A stretch of 64,000 nucleotides of DNA from Paraliobacillus sp044383835 (GTDB lineage Bacteria > Bacillota > Bacilli > Bacillales > Amphibacillaceae), in the NCBI RefSeq assembly GCF_044383835.1, contig NZ_JBISEP010000014.1, positions 1 to 64,000 on the forward strand. Direction: 5' to 3'. Every line of letters begins with the position of its first letter. The first letter of the stretch is position 1. The position numbers were made by a program, and so were the translations under genes. Below, piece by piece: positions 34,470 to 43,938 of the stretch. The notes under the pieces were generated by a model that saw only the letters and a program-made list of their open reading frames with translations, was not told where the DNA came from and made no database searches.

Positions 34470-36260
34470 TTACTTTTCTTGTTGAAAAATTATATCATTT
34501 CTCTCTAAATATTCAACGAAGGAATTTACATAATATGGATCGAACTGTGTTCCTGCACAAGCCTCTAATTCAATAATCGCCTCTTTATACGTCTTCATTT
34601 TTTGATATGGTCTTTCTGTTGTCATTGCATCAAAAGAATCAATTACAGATAAAATTCTAGCTAATTTAGGAATATGCTGTCCTACAAGTCCTCTTGGGTA
34701 TCCCTTTCCATCATATCGCTCATGATGAAATTCTACGAGTGGCAGCACTGCTTGATTTCGAGAGTCAATTGCAACAATGTCTTTCCCCCAGGTGACGTGT
34801 TGTTTTACTAATTCCCATTCAGCTTGGGTTAGTTTACCGATTTTCCGTATGATTTTACGTGGAATTTCAACCTTCCCGATATCATGGATTAATGCACCAA
34901 GAATAAGTACACTTCTGTCACGTTCAGATAGATTTAAAAAATTACCAAACTCTATAGCTAATTTAAAGACACGTTTACTATGCCGATATGTATATATATC
35001 TTTTGGTATAGTTACTTTTAATTGTTGTTCTAAATCATCCAAAGAATCCGCATGTAGCAAAGGAGCGCATCCTTGTCTATATATACGTATATTATTTTTT
35101 CCCTGTTTTTTTGCATCGTACATCGCTTGGTCTGCATAAGATAATAATTCACTTGATTCATTCATTGGTTGCTTCCATTCTGACACACCTGCTGAAAAGG
35201 ACAAACACCCCTGTGGTAATTTTTCAACACCATCAATGTATGTACGGTTGATATCTATACGAAATTGCTCCATCAAACGTGCAGCTTCTGTTTCATTTGT
35301 GTTTGGCATTAGGATAACAAATTCTTCCCCTCCATACCTTGCAACAGTATATTGTTTATCTTTGCAAAAACCAGCTAACTTTTTACCGAATATTTCAAGA
35401 ACTTTATCACCTTGCATATGTCCGTTAGTATCATTAAATATTTTAAAATCATCAACATCTAACATAACCAAGCTCATTGGCTTATCCCAATTAACCTTTT
35501 CTTCAAAATAATTGTTTAATTTTTCTTTAAAGTAACCATGATTGTATAAACCGGTTAAATGATCCCGGGTTGCTTTGTTTTTTATCGATTGGTACAGGTT
35601 ATAATGTCGCTTAAAGGCGTGAGAGAGAAGCATGGATAATAGAGCAACAGTTGCTAAACCAAGATATGGTTCTCTTGCTAACATGAAACTAAGTACAATG
35701 GAAAGAAGCATTGTACTAGCATAGCTTTCAACTGTACCTTTCATAAGACTTTTTAAAGCATTTAATAATTTCCCTTGTTTCACCAACCAAAAATACACAC
35801 CAATTAATAATGTGTTTGCAATAAAATAAGTTATCAAAGACAAAAAATAGGGAATATATTCATTTACCGATAATTGGTCACTAGAAATAACTAACATAGC
35901 ATTGGCTACAGTTAAAATTAAAATATACATATTAAAATTAAATAGGTGTACTCGTTTTTTTGTCTTTCTATCAACAAAAGCATTAATCATATTAGTATAA
36001 AACAATATACCTAAAGTCATTTCTAAACCAAAAACAAACATACCACCTAAATAAATTATTGAATCTAGTGCTATGGAATTGTTATATGGTGGTACCTGTA
36101 TATTATATTTTATTAATAATATCGCTACTCCAATCATGGCAAAAGCTAATAACCAGTTATTTAATAAATCAAATGATAACGTCCCATACATAAAAAACAG
36201 TATAAAGCCAGCTACATGAATAGAAAAGGTGTATAAATCTATTAGTTTTATTTTGCTCAT
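34470..36260 (-). CDS. Membrane GGDEF plus HD-GYP protein
   Basis: A putative c-di-GMP turnover protein (596 aa). About seven N-terminal membrane helices (residues 1-215) are followed by a GGDEF domain. Its active motif is RYGGEEF and its substrate region DVDDFKIFNDTNGHMQGD; the RxxD inhibitory site is missing. A C-terminal HD-GYP domain carries IHDIGKVEIP and HHERYDGKGYP. Both catalytic motifs look intact, so it could make and break c-di-GMP, or sense with one domain. RBS GAGGTGATG. Monocistronic. Confidence 0.88.
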   Translation of the reverse strand: MSKIKLIDLYTFSIHVAGFILFFMYGTLSFDLLNNWLLAFAMIGVAILLIKYNIQVPPYNNSIALDSIIYLGGMFVFGLEMTLGILFYTNMINAFVDRKTKKRVHLFNFNMYILILTVANAMLVISSDQLSVNEYIPYFLSLITYFIANTLLIGVYFWLVKQGKLLNALKSLMKGTVESYASTMLLSIVLSFMLAREPYLGLATVALLSMLLSHAFKRHYNLYQSIKNKATRDHLTGLYNHGYFKEKLNNYFEEKVNWDKPMSLVMLDVDDFKIFNDTNGHMQGDKVLEIFGKKLAGFCKDKQYTVARYGGEEFVILMPNTNETEAARLMEQFRIDINRTYIDGVEKLPQGCLSFSAGVSEWKQPMNESSELLSYADQAMYDAKKQGKNNIRIYRQGCAPLLHADSLDDLEQQLKVTIPKDIYTYRHSKRVFKLAIEFGNFLNLSERDRSVLILGALIHDIGKVEIPRKIIRKIGKLTQAEWELVKQHVTWGKDIVAIDSRNQAVLPLVEFHHERYDGKGYPRGLVGQHIPKLARILSVIDSFDAMTTERPYQKMKTYKEAIIELEACAGTQFDPYYVNSFVEYLERNDIIFQQEK

Positions 36261-36376
36261 GGCTTCATCACCTCAACTTTTCTGTGATGTGCTACATATC
36301 TTTTAATAAGACTTTAGACCTATGGCTTATATATCACAATTATATCATTTATTATTTATTTTAGTACATTTTATTT

Positions 36377-36454
36377 CTAGTTCATAATCTTTTTTCTCTC
36401 AAGTTTTTGTTGCAGCGCTTCTTCTAATCGTTTATGTCTTTTAATCGAGAGCAT
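36377..36454 (-). CDS. Possible 25-residue basic peptide
   Basis: A short ORF starting MLSIKRHKRLEEALQQKLER and ending KKIMN, with AAGGG eight bases before the ATG. It is highly basic and probably helical. It lies in the 370-bp gap between the ger operon and the GGDEF gene, where I see nothing else. No family recognised and no convincing promoter. Confidence 0.3.
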   Translation of the reverse strand: MLSIKRHKRLEEALQQKLERKKIMN

Positions 36455-36633
36455 GACCCATTACCCTTCATTTCTTCTTTTCTTCAGTTGACAATTCCAT
36501 GTTATACAAACAATAGATTTATCCTGCTTTCTGCTGTATCATAGAAGCTAAACATGGAGAAACATTTAAGTCAATTTTTTAATGTGATGATTCATCAGAT
36601 AGGTAATTACCATAATTTAACAAATGGGTATTG

Positions 36634-37731
36634 TTACGTTTTATTTGATTGTCCATTATTTTTTTTAATTATTGTTGCTAACAATATAAGAATTGGTAGA
36701 ATCACGCCAGCAATAATTGTAATTGGAACATATGTCGTATGATCAAAATCAAAATATGCATTTCTATATCCATTATATGCACCGGAAAATATTAAATATG
36801 CTACTGGTATGGTCCAAACTTTATAATCCTTCATTTTAAGTACATGTTGCATTCCCCTTAATAATACATAATAAGAGGTACAAATTTTAAAAAAGTTAGT
36901 GAAAAACCAAATAAATGCAGCGATTCCTTCAATTCGTTGAATAATTGTTGCTATATTAATTTTTTGACCAAGTACATAGATTGGATAGGTATAGTCCGAA
37001 GTTGCATCGACACCTAAAACCATAATACAAAGCAATGTAACAATCATAATAATTAAACTACCGGATAGTGTACCAATTAAAAAATACTTTTTAATTTTTT
37101 CTGTATGATTCACTTGATCCATAACACCGAGAAGAATGACTAATTCTAAAAAGGTAAAAGAAAGAATTGAAATTCCACCTATGAAAAGCTTCGATTTATC
37201 TGTTTGGAAAACAGGAAAGATATTTTCAGCCTTTATTTCTGGTAGTACAAATACACACAGCAATACTAAACTTAACACAATGAAAGGAAAAAAAACTTCC
37301 ATCGTTCGTGTAATCACTTCCAAACCACTGCGAACCGCTATTACTGTAGTAAATAAAATAATGAAAATAATAACCCCTGAGGGAGTGCCAACTAATATTT
37401 GAGCAGCGATAAATTGACTTATCGTCCATAAATTAGCAATAATATTTAAAAATATATAGCTAATGAAAATAATAATAATAATAGAACCAAACCATTTTCC
37501 ACATGTCCTATTTAAAAGTTCAAAAAAACTTTTTCCGTTACTTTTTAAAGACAATACACTATATAGACTAATAACAAAAAAACCGATAACTGTAGCAATT
37601 AATACGATAATCCAAGCGTCTTGTTTACCAAAATTCGCCGCAACCGTTGGTATAAATATAATGGATGTTCCTATGATATTCATAAAAGAAAGAATCGCAA
37701 ATTGTTTTAGACTGATTTTTTCAATCATCAT
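36634..37731 (-). CDS. Spore germinant receptor B subunit (GerAB-type permease)
   Basis: A 365-aa integral membrane protein of the APC-like spore permease family with ten helices. The N-terminal ISLKQFAILSFMNIIGTSI is typical. B subunits bind the germinant and sit in the inner spore membrane. ATG 37731 has GGAGG upstream; a GTG 12 bases earlier is in the same frame. Last gene of the A-C-D-B operon. Should be SigG-dependent. The germinant cannot be read from the sequence. Confidence 0.88.
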   Translation of the reverse strand: MMIEKISLKQFAILSFMNIIGTSIIFIPTVAANFGKQDAWIIVLIATVIGFFVISLYSVLSLKSNGKSFFELLNRTCGKWFGSIIIIIFISYIFLNIIANLWTISQFIAAQILVGTPSGVIIFIILFTTVIAVRSGLEVITRTMEVFFPFIVLSLVLLCVFVLPEIKAENIFPVFQTDKSKLFIGGISILSFTFLELVILLGVMDQVNHTEKIKKYFLIGTLSGSLIIMIVTLLCIMVLGVDATSDYTYPIYVLGQKINIATIIQRIEGIAAFIWFFTNFFKICTSYYVLLRGMQHVLKMKDYKVWTIPVAYLIFSGAYNGYRNAYFDFDHTTYVPITIIAGVILPILILLATIIKKNNGQSNKT

Positions 37732-37749
37732 TTCTACCTCCACTATAAG

Positions 37750-37977
37750 CTATTGCTTAAACAAATGTACAAATGGTTTGGATATTGGTTCCATAGCCCA
37801 AATATATGCGTCAACAATTCTAAAGTGTAACACTTGACCAACTTGCAATGTAATTAGCGGCATGAAAATGATCATCGTTATTGAAAATATAAATAAATCT
37901 TTTATTTTCTTAGTACGCTTAATGCGTTTATATTCAAAGCAAAATAAAGCTATTGAAAAAACACCCATATAAATCAT
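37750..37977 (-). CDS. Spore germinant receptor D-type small subunit
   Basis: A 75-aa protein with two hydrophobic stretches (about residues 2-14 and 29-46). It lies between the C and B subunit genes. Small two-helix D subunits have been described in some Bacillus ger operons, where they modulate receptor function. Size, topology and location match. GAGGAG lies 11 bases before the ATG, five bases after the C stop. Confidence 0.7.
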   Translation of the reverse strand: MIYMGVFSIALFCFEYKRIKRTKKIKDLFIFSITMIIFMPLITLQVGQVLHFRIVDAYIWAMEPISKPFVHLFKQ

Positions 37978-37982
37978 AATAA

Positions 37983-39182
37983 CTATTGCTCCTCTTTTCG
38001 ATTTTTCTCTATCTTGTAATAAAAAGGCTTTTTAATCACACCTGAATTTTTCAAATCAACATTCGCATTAACTTTTACGGGCATCTCAATAAAATGTTCT
38101 GTCCAATCTCCTTCCCATTCTTTCCATTTTTCATGATTAAAATGCTCAATATATTCGCCAAAACCAAATACATCTGTACCCATTTCTTTTGCTCTATTTA
38201 TACTTAACTGACAAAGCTGTTCGATTTTCGAAGCAACTAACTCTTCTATTTGCTTTACATCAGATTGATTTTCTATTTTAAAACTTGTATCTATATCAGC
38301 AACGCTAACTTCACTTGATATATTCACTTGTATCTCCTGTTTATTTTTAAGTTTAAAAGACGCATTGCTTTTCTTTATTTCAACTGTTAATGTTCCATCT
38401 TTCATATCAACCGACTCTAGTGAGTTCTTGACCTCATCTGTAATATAATTAAACCCTCTACTTTCCTCCTCATTAAACCAACCGATTAATTGATCATTTT
38501 TAAAAATCCCCAGATTATCAATATAAACCAGTGCATCCGGTGAGATTTTTTCTACATTTTGTAATTTTGTACCTTCATCCAAATCGCCCTTCACATAAAC
38601 ACCGGTTAAAACGGAATCCTTACTCTTACTTATAATGCTACTTATTAACTCATCTATGTGCTCTAATTTACCTAATCCAAAAAAGTCATGGGTTGATTCA
38701 AGACTGCCAATAATTTTATTAGCTGGTATCTTTTCTAATGGAGTAAATGCTTTCATTAAAGTTTTGGCTGTGCTTCCCTTCGCAATAATCACCATAAAAT
38801 CAGTACGCAATTCGTGATCTCGTACTAAGACATCAAGTGAATCGACTATTCCTTCTTTTGCAACCTCTTCACCATAAACGACAAGACGTAAATGACTAAA
38901 AAATAATTTTCTAGGTGTTACTTTAGTTAACTCTCGCAATGCTTCAAAAACCGTTTTACCGGTTTCTGAATAATTACTAACTGGTGATTGTGTAGTAACA
39001 TTTGCACCACCGGCTATTTCATTTGGATTAAGTACTTGCAAGGTCACTTGAAATTCATCTTCTATTTTATCGATCCCTAATGTCGTAGCAATGGTGATAT
39101 CCGTTAATTCACGGGAACTCCAACAACCAGTTAGTAAAAACAATAGGAGCAATAGAAACAAAAATAGTGAAATTTTCCTCAT
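37983..39182 (-). CDS. Spore germinant receptor C subunit (GerAC-type lipoprotein)
   Basis: A 399-aa lipoprotein: signal peptide ending FLLTGC (Cys20), then WSSRELTD, TTLGIDK and the rest of the Ger(x)C layout. It anchors at the outer surface of the inner spore membrane. The ATG at 39182 has GAGG upstream; the frame opens at a TTG six codons before. It overlaps the end of the A gene's region closely, so the two are coupled. Confidence 0.9.
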   Translation of the reverse strand: MRKISLFLFLLLLLFLLTGCWSSRELTDITIATTLGIDKIEDEFQVTLQVLNPNEIAGGANVTTQSPVSNYSETGKTVFEALRELTKVTPRKLFFSHLRLVVYGEEVAKEGIVDSLDVLVRDHELRTDFMVIIAKGSTAKTLMKAFTPLEKIPANKIIGSLESTHDFFGLGKLEHIDELISSIISKSKDSVLTGVYVKGDLDEGTKLQNVEKISPDALVYIDNLGIFKNDQLIGWFNEEESRGFNYITDEVKNSLESVDMKDGTLTVEIKKSNASFKLKNKQEIQVNISSEVSVADIDTSFKIENQSDVKQIEELVASKIEQLCQLSINRAKEMGTDVFGFGEYIEHFNHEKWKEWEGDWTEHFIEMPVKVNANVDLKNSGVIKKPFYYKIEKNRKEEQ

Positions 39183-39196
39183 TTTTCCATACCTCT

Positions 39197-40693
39197 TCAA
39201 TTCGATGATCTCCGCTTAATTTTAGGATTTTTCTTCCATATAGGTGACCGGAATAAAGTATCTTTTTGATCTTCTTGATTAAATGGAGCAATAGGTGCCA
39301 AATAGGAAACCCCGAATGAGCGTAAACTAACCAAATGCATTACTAAAAGGATTACACCAATGAATATGCCAAATAATCCAAAGGAAGCTGCTAGAATCAT
39401 AAAAATAAATCGTAGCATACGGATCGAAATACCAAAATTATAGCTTGGAAAAACAAAGCTGGAGATCGCTGTTAACGATACAACAATAACCATCATTGCA
39501 GATACAATCCCTGCTTCGACAGTGGCTTGTCCTAAAACTAAAGCTCCCACAATAGAGATGGCAGATCCTACCGTTGTCGGCAAACGAATTCCTGCTTCTC
39601 GAAGCAATTCAAAAGTTATTTCCATAAGAACAGCTTCACCAAATGCAGGAAAAGGAATACCTTCACGCTGTGCTGCCAAACTAATTAATAATGTCGTAGG
39701 TATCATTTCTTGATGAAATGTTGTTAAAGCAATATAAATCGATGGTGTAAGTAATGATAAGAATAATGCAAGAGACCTCAACAATCTTAGCAAGGTAGCA
39801 ACATCACTACGTTGATAATAATCTTCTGGTGATTGTAGAAAATGCTTTAACAACACTGGTACTAGTAACACATTTGGTGTTCCATCTACAAAAATAGCAA
39901 TTCTGCCTTCCAATATACCTGCAGCAATAGCATCAGGTCGTTCTGTATTATATACAGTGGGAAACGGAGAGTATGTTTCATCTTGTATGAACTCTTCAAT
40001 ATTCCCACTTTCCAAAATAGAATCCACAGAAATTTTAGAAAGTCTCTCATCCACCTCTTTTACTAATCCCGGACTAACTACACCGTTTAAATACATATAA
40101 ACAACATTTGTTTCAGTTTTTGTGCCAATTATCTTCTTTGTTGACCATAAATTCGAATCTTTAATTCTTTTACGTACCAATGCGATGTTGGTGTCAATGG
40201 ATTCAGTAAAAGCATCCTTTGGTCCACGTACAACTTGTTGCGTCGTCGTTTGTTCAACACCTCTACTCGTTTGATCTCCTTTCGTGTTAATTGTAAATCC
40301 GCTTGTTTTTCCATCTAGAAACAAGAGTGTATCTCCATTTAAAACAGAACGTGTCATATCTTCTACTGATTCTACCTCTTCAGCAATTAACCGAAACTCT
40401 TGGTACAATATTTGTGGATCTTGTGATTTTTTAACCGTTAATTGTTCTACTTGTTCATCCATATCAATCATTAATGTTTCTAAAATGACATTTTGAATAA
40501 TTTGTTGATCAACTAAACCATTGATATACATAAAAGTAATAGTTATTGGATTATTTTGACCTGAATAAACTGTTTTGTTTGTTATATCTGCACTTTCCCC
40601 TAGTTTATTCATAATTAATTTTTGATTTTGCTTAGCACTAGTAGATAGAGCCTGATCTATTTTCTTATTATTCGTTCTATAAAAAGGTGGCAT
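39197..40693 (-). CDS. Spore germinant receptor A subunit (GerAA-type)
   Basis: A 498-aa protein with a large N-terminal cytoplasmic domain (residues 1-270) followed by about five or six helices. It keeps the GerA motifs YMNGVV-type (YLNGVVSPGLVKEV), EGRIAIFVDGTPNVLLVP and PFPAFGEAVLMEITFELLREAG. The ATG at 40693 is preferred because AAGGA is eight bases upstream; the ATG at 40702 is too close. First gene of the operon. The intergenic region with czcD should hold its forespore promoter, not resolved. Confidence 0.92.
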   Translation of the reverse strand: MPPFYRTNNKKIDQALSTSAKQNQKLIMNKLGESADITNKTVYSGQNNPITITFMYINGLVDQQIIQNVILETLMIDMDEQVEQLTVKKSQDPQILYQEFRLIAEEVESVEDMTRSVLNGDTLLFLDGKTSGFTINTKGDQTSRGVEQTTTQQVVRGPKDAFTESIDTNIALVRKRIKDSNLWSTKKIIGTKTETNVVYMYLNGVVSPGLVKEVDERLSKISVDSILESGNIEEFIQDETYSPFPTVYNTERPDAIAAGILEGRIAIFVDGTPNVLLVPVLLKHFLQSPEDYYQRSDVATLLRLLRSLALFLSLLTPSIYIALTTFHQEMIPTTLLISLAAQREGIPFPAFGEAVLMEITFELLREAGIRLPTTVGSAISIVGALVLGQATVEAGIVSAMMVIVVSLTAISSFVFPSYNFGISIRMLRFIFMILAASFGLFGIFIGVILLVMHLVSLRSFGVSYLAPIAPFNQEDQKDTLFRSPIWKKNPKIKRRSSN

Positions 40694-40781
40694 CCTAAAC
40701 ATCCTTAAGAAAATAATTATTAAAAGACTGTAAGGAATAGTTTACACAAAATAACTTATTTTATTCTTTTATATAATCGCA

Positions 40782-40810
40782 TTGATAAATAAAAAAACAT
40801 ATGATAACAT
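40782..40810 (+). promoter_or_regulatory. Candidate czcD promoter
   Basis: TTGATA (40782-40787) and TAACAT (40805-40810) are 17 bases apart. The -10 lies within the ATGAA-type repeats, as expected for a repressed promoter. Confidence 0.45.
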
Positions 40811-40832
40811 GAATACATGAACATATGAATTG
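40801..40832 (+). repeat. Four tandem 8-bp ATGAWNNN repeats over the czcD promoter
   Basis: ATGATAAC, ATGAATAC, ATGAACAT and ATGAATTG follow one another without gaps. ATGAAC-type half-sites are the core of SmtB/CzrA operators, usually as inverted repeats. These direct repeats span the presumed -10 and start site of czcD-czrA. Confidence 0.55.
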
Positions 40833-40844
40833 GAGTGATGAAGA

Positions 40845-41747
40845 ATGGGACACGATCATGGGCATCATCATACGCATCAGGCAAATAAAAAAGCCTTATT
40901 TCTAAGCTTTCTTCTGATTGCAGGTTTTATGGTTGTTGAAGTGATAGGTGGATTACTTACGAACAGTCTTGCTTTGCTGTCTGATGCAGGACATATGCTG
41001 AGTGACGCAGCAGCATTGGGATTAAGTTTACTTGCATTTACATTTGGAGAAAAAGCTGCTTCAGCAGCGAAAACATATGGGTATAGACGCTTTGAAATAT
41101 TAGCCGCTTTTATCAATGGATTGACATTGCTTGTCATCTCTCTTTATATTTTCTGGGAAGCTTATCACCGATTTTTAGAACCTCCGACTGTCAATGGTAT
41201 GATGATGATTATTGCCATTATTGGATTATTAGTCAATGTCTTAGTTGCATGGATCCTTATGCGTGGAGATACAAAAGATAATTTAAACTTACGGAGTGCA
41301 TTATTGCATGTGTTGGGTGATTTATTAGGTTCGGTCGGTGCAATTGTTGCTGGTATTTTAATTCTGCTATTCGATTGGAATATTGCTGACCCCATTGCTA
41401 GTGTTATTGTTTCTATACTAATCTTGGGAAGTGGTTGGCGTATTACTAAAGACTCTATTCACGTTTTAATGGAAGGAAAACCTGATAATATTAATATAGA
41501 AAAAGTAGAGCAACAGTTAGTTTCATTAGATGGTGTCCTACAAGTACACGACTTGCACGTATGGTCGATTACATCAGATTTCCCTGCATTAAGCTGTCAT
41601 TTAATTGTAAAGAAAAATATTGACCGAGACAATTTGTTACAAGAAGCATCAATCGTACTGCACAAACAGTTCGATTTAAAACATACTACGATTCAAATTG
41701 AAGGGGAAGGAACGAATATCGCCGATCATGAAAATTGTTGTAATTAA
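40845..41747 (+). CDS. czcD: CzcD-type zinc exporter (CDF family)
   Basis: A 300-aa Zn/Co/Cd:H+ antiporter with six helices. Metal residues are the His and Asp in SDAGHMLSDAAAL (helix 2) and LLHVLGDLLG (helix 5), the zinc-type pattern. A His-rich N-terminus (GHDHGHHHTH) and C-terminal HENCC add metal binding. RBS GGAGTGATG. In an operon with czrA 16 bases downstream. Likely derepressed by zinc. Confidence 0.93.
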   Translation: MGHDHGHHHTHQANKKALFLSFLLIAGFMVVEVIGGLLTNSLALLSDAGHMLSDAAALGLSLLAFTFGEKAASAAKTYGYRRFEILAAFINGLTLLVISLYIFWEAYHRFLEPPTVNGMMMIIAIIGLLVNVLVAWILMRGDTKDNLNLRSALLHVLGDLLGSVGAIVAGILILLFDWNIADPIASVIVSILILGSGWRITKDSIHVLMEGKPDNINIEKVEQQLVSLDGVLQVHDLHVWSITSDFPALSCHLIVKKNIDRDNLLQEASIVLHKQFDLKHTTIQIEGEGTNIADHENCCN

Positions 41748-41763
41748 AAAAGGAGAATAAAAA

Positions 41764-42072
41764 ATGGAGAAACATACTTATCAACCAATTGATGAAGAAA
41801 CTTTATTTCTAGTATCGCAAACATTTAAAGCTCTTTCTGACCCTACAAGGATTCGAATCCTACATTTATTGTTTGAAAAAGAATGTTCTGTTACAGAAAT
41901 ATCTAATTGCTTAGAACTAAAGCAATCAAATGTTTCACACCAATTACGGTTCCTAAAACAATTACGATTAGTGAAGTATAGACGTGATGGAAAAACATTA
42001 TTTTATTCTCATGATGACGAACATGTTATTAACATGCTTCAGCAAACCATTCATCACGCAAGACACCATTAA
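41764..42072 (+). CDS. czrA: CzrA-type ArsR/SmtB zinc-responsive repressor
   Basis: A 102-aa winged-helix repressor. The DNA-reading helix is in CLELKQSNVSHQLRFLKQLR. The alpha-5 metal site reads Asp-x-His, then His-x-x-His 11 residues later (DDEHV...HHARH), exactly the CzrA zinc site. It binds operator when metal-free. RBS AAAGGAG. Cotranscribed with czcD and probably autoregulated. Confidence 0.92.
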   Translation: MEKHTYQPIDEETLFLVSQTFKALSDPTRIRILHLLFEKECSVTEISNCLELKQSNVSHQLRFLKQLRLVKYRRDGKTLFYSHDDEHVINMLQQTIHHARHH

Positions 42073-42094
42073 ACATTACTCATTTATCTATAGT

Positions 42095-42140
42095 ATATCC
42101 GAATGACTTTGCTCAAACCCCAAAGCCATTCGGATATTTA
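42095..42140. terminator. Terminator between czrA and spoVR
   Basis: ATATCCGAATG-ACTTTG / CAAAGC-CATTCGGATAT stem with T runs, between convergent genes. Confidence 0.8.
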
Positions 42141-43556
42141 TTTTTCTTTTCTTATCACTCTAGTCCCGTTATATAAGAAAATCATACATTTATTTTCTAT
42201 TACTGTTTCTAAATAAACATTCCTACCCCAAAGTTGATAGATAAAAGGCAACGTTTTTTCTAGTTCGTGTACATCCAATTCAACTTCTTCATAATGATGT
42301 AGTAGATATAACCCACCATCTCCACGATAATTCCCACTCTGAACAGTAAGATAAGGATACCCACCATTCATTCGCGTCTGAATTAATTGGTCACGAACAG
42401 TCATCCAGTCTTTGTCAATGACCGTATATTCACTTCCTTGTTTTTGAAATAAATATAAATCCTCTCGATCCACAAATCGCTTAGTTATATAATTTCTTAA
42501 AAAAGAGCTATCTGATTCCATTTCTCGCACTTCAAACATTTTCTCACGACCTGAATAAGGTAATACCCCCGCTTTTTTCATTTCTTCTGTCGGGTAATCA
42601 AATCGCTCTTCTATATCCTCAAATAGTTTCACACCTAAATAATACGGATTTATTTTTGTCTTTGATGGTCTCAACATACTCGCATTTAGTTTAGCGAATT
42701 CAATTACTTCATCACCATTTAAATCCATTTCCCGTAAAATACGTTGATGCCAATAGGATGCCCATCCTTCATTCATTATTTTCGTTTCTAGTTGTGGCCA
42801 AAAGTACAGCATTTCTACACGCATCATTTCCAATATGTGTCTTTGCCACTCTTCTAATTGCTCGCTATATGTTTCAATAAATAATAGTAAATCTTTTTCA
42901 GGTTGAGATGGAAACATGTTTGTTTTTGTTGGAGATGTAGCACCTATTTTTGAGGCTTGATTTAGTTCTTCTAAATGCCAAAGGTCGTCATACAAGTCCG
43001 GTTGTTGATCGGGCAGATGGTACTTTTTATCAAGCTTGTTCATACGAGGCTGTTTTACATGTGGCGGCTCTATATGTTCATGAATAGCTAATACAGCATC
43101 TAAAAATGATTCAACATTCTCTTTCCCATATTGGTTTTCATATGAAGCAATTCGTTCTGCTGTAACAGACATACTTTCAATCATGTCTCTTCGTGTATTA
43201 GAAAAATGGACATTATTTTTAAAGAAATCAGAATGCGCTAGCACATGGGCAACGATTAATTTATTTTGAATCAAACGATTGGAATGCAAAAGAAATGCGT
43301 AACATGGATTGGAATTAATGACAAGTTCATATATTTTACTTAAACCTAGATCATATTGAAGTTTCATCAAATGAAATTGCTTTCCGAAACTCCAGTGAGA
43401 AAATCTTGAGGGCATTCCATAAGAACCAAAGGTATAAATAATTTCTGGTGGACAGATTTCATAGCGCATAGGAAAAAAATCAAGTCCAAATCCCTTAGCA
43501 ATCTCCGTGATCTCTTCAATCGAATTTTTCAATTGCTTCAGATCATCTTGCTTCAT
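42138..43556 (-). CDS. spoVR: SpoVR family protein
   Basis: A 472-aa cytoplasmic protein matching SpoVR: PPEIIYTFGSYGMPSRFSHW, YELVINSNPCYAFL, HVLAHSDFFKNN and NEGWASYWHQRI. SpoVR is involved in spore cortex formation. It is normally linked to prkA and yhbH, here 10 kb away on the same strand. The start is the ATG after GAGGTGA; a GTG three codons upstream shares the frame. Confidence 0.93.
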   Translation of the reverse strand: MKQDDLKQLKNSIEEITEIAKGFGLDFFPMRYEICPPEIIYTFGSYGMPSRFSHWSFGKQFHLMKLQYDLGLSKIYELVINSNPCYAFLLHSNRLIQNKLIVAHVLAHSDFFKNNVHFSNTRRDMIESMSVTAERIASYENQYGKENVESFLDAVLAIHEHIEPPHVKQPRMNKLDKKYHLPDQQPDLYDDLWHLEELNQASKIGATSPTKTNMFPSQPEKDLLLFIETYSEQLEEWQRHILEMMRVEMLYFWPQLETKIMNEGWASYWHQRILREMDLNGDEVIEFAKLNASMLRPSKTKINPYYLGVKLFEDIEERFDYPTEEMKKAGVLPYSGREKMFEVREMESDSSFLRNYITKRFVDREDLYLFQKQGSEYTVIDKDWMTVRDQLIQTRMNGGYPYLTVQSGNYRGDGGLYLLHHYEEVELDVHELEKTLPFIYQLWGRNVYLETVIENKCMIFLYNGTRVIRKEK

Positions 43557-43650
43557 TCGATTCACCTCATTTTACTGAATTAATTTCAGTATATGACAAG
43601 CTAATTCGAATGATGAAAAGGATTGGACTTGATTATTTATCGTGCTTTTT

Positions 43651-43911
43651 TTAACGACTCTTCACCAAAAGGTTTACCGCTTCATTCACGTATTCAGCAG
43701 TATCTGCCCCTTCATCTTCTGCCCGTTTGACACAAGTTACTAAGTTGGAACTAACGACCACTCCCATCGTTCGATCCATTGCCGTACGAACTGCCGACAT
43801 TTGAGTAATCACATCTTTACAATCAGTACCTTCTTCCATCATCTTTAAAATTCCACGAATTTGTCCTTCCATACGTTTAACTCTATTTTTCATTTGTTGC
43901 GTGTACTCCAT
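43651..43911 (-). CDS. cstR: CstR-type persulfide-sensing repressor (CsoR family)
   Basis: An 86-aa four-helix repressor. Cys31 (DCKDVITQ) and Cys60 (VTCVKRA) are kept, but the histidine of copper-sensing CsoR (position 56-61 region) is Asn (SSNLVTC). The C-x-C pattern without His marks CstR, which senses sulfane sulfur by di/trisulfide formation. It lies 27 bases downstream of a rhodanese-like gene and probably controls it. RBS GGAGGTG. Confidence 0.85.
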   Translation of the reverse strand: MEYTQQMKNRVKRMEGQIRGILKMMEEGTDCKDVITQMSAVRTAMDRTMGVVVSSNLVTCVKRAEDEGADTAEYVNEAVNLLVKSR

Positions 43912-43938
43912 AAAAAAACACCTCCAATATATTATTCA

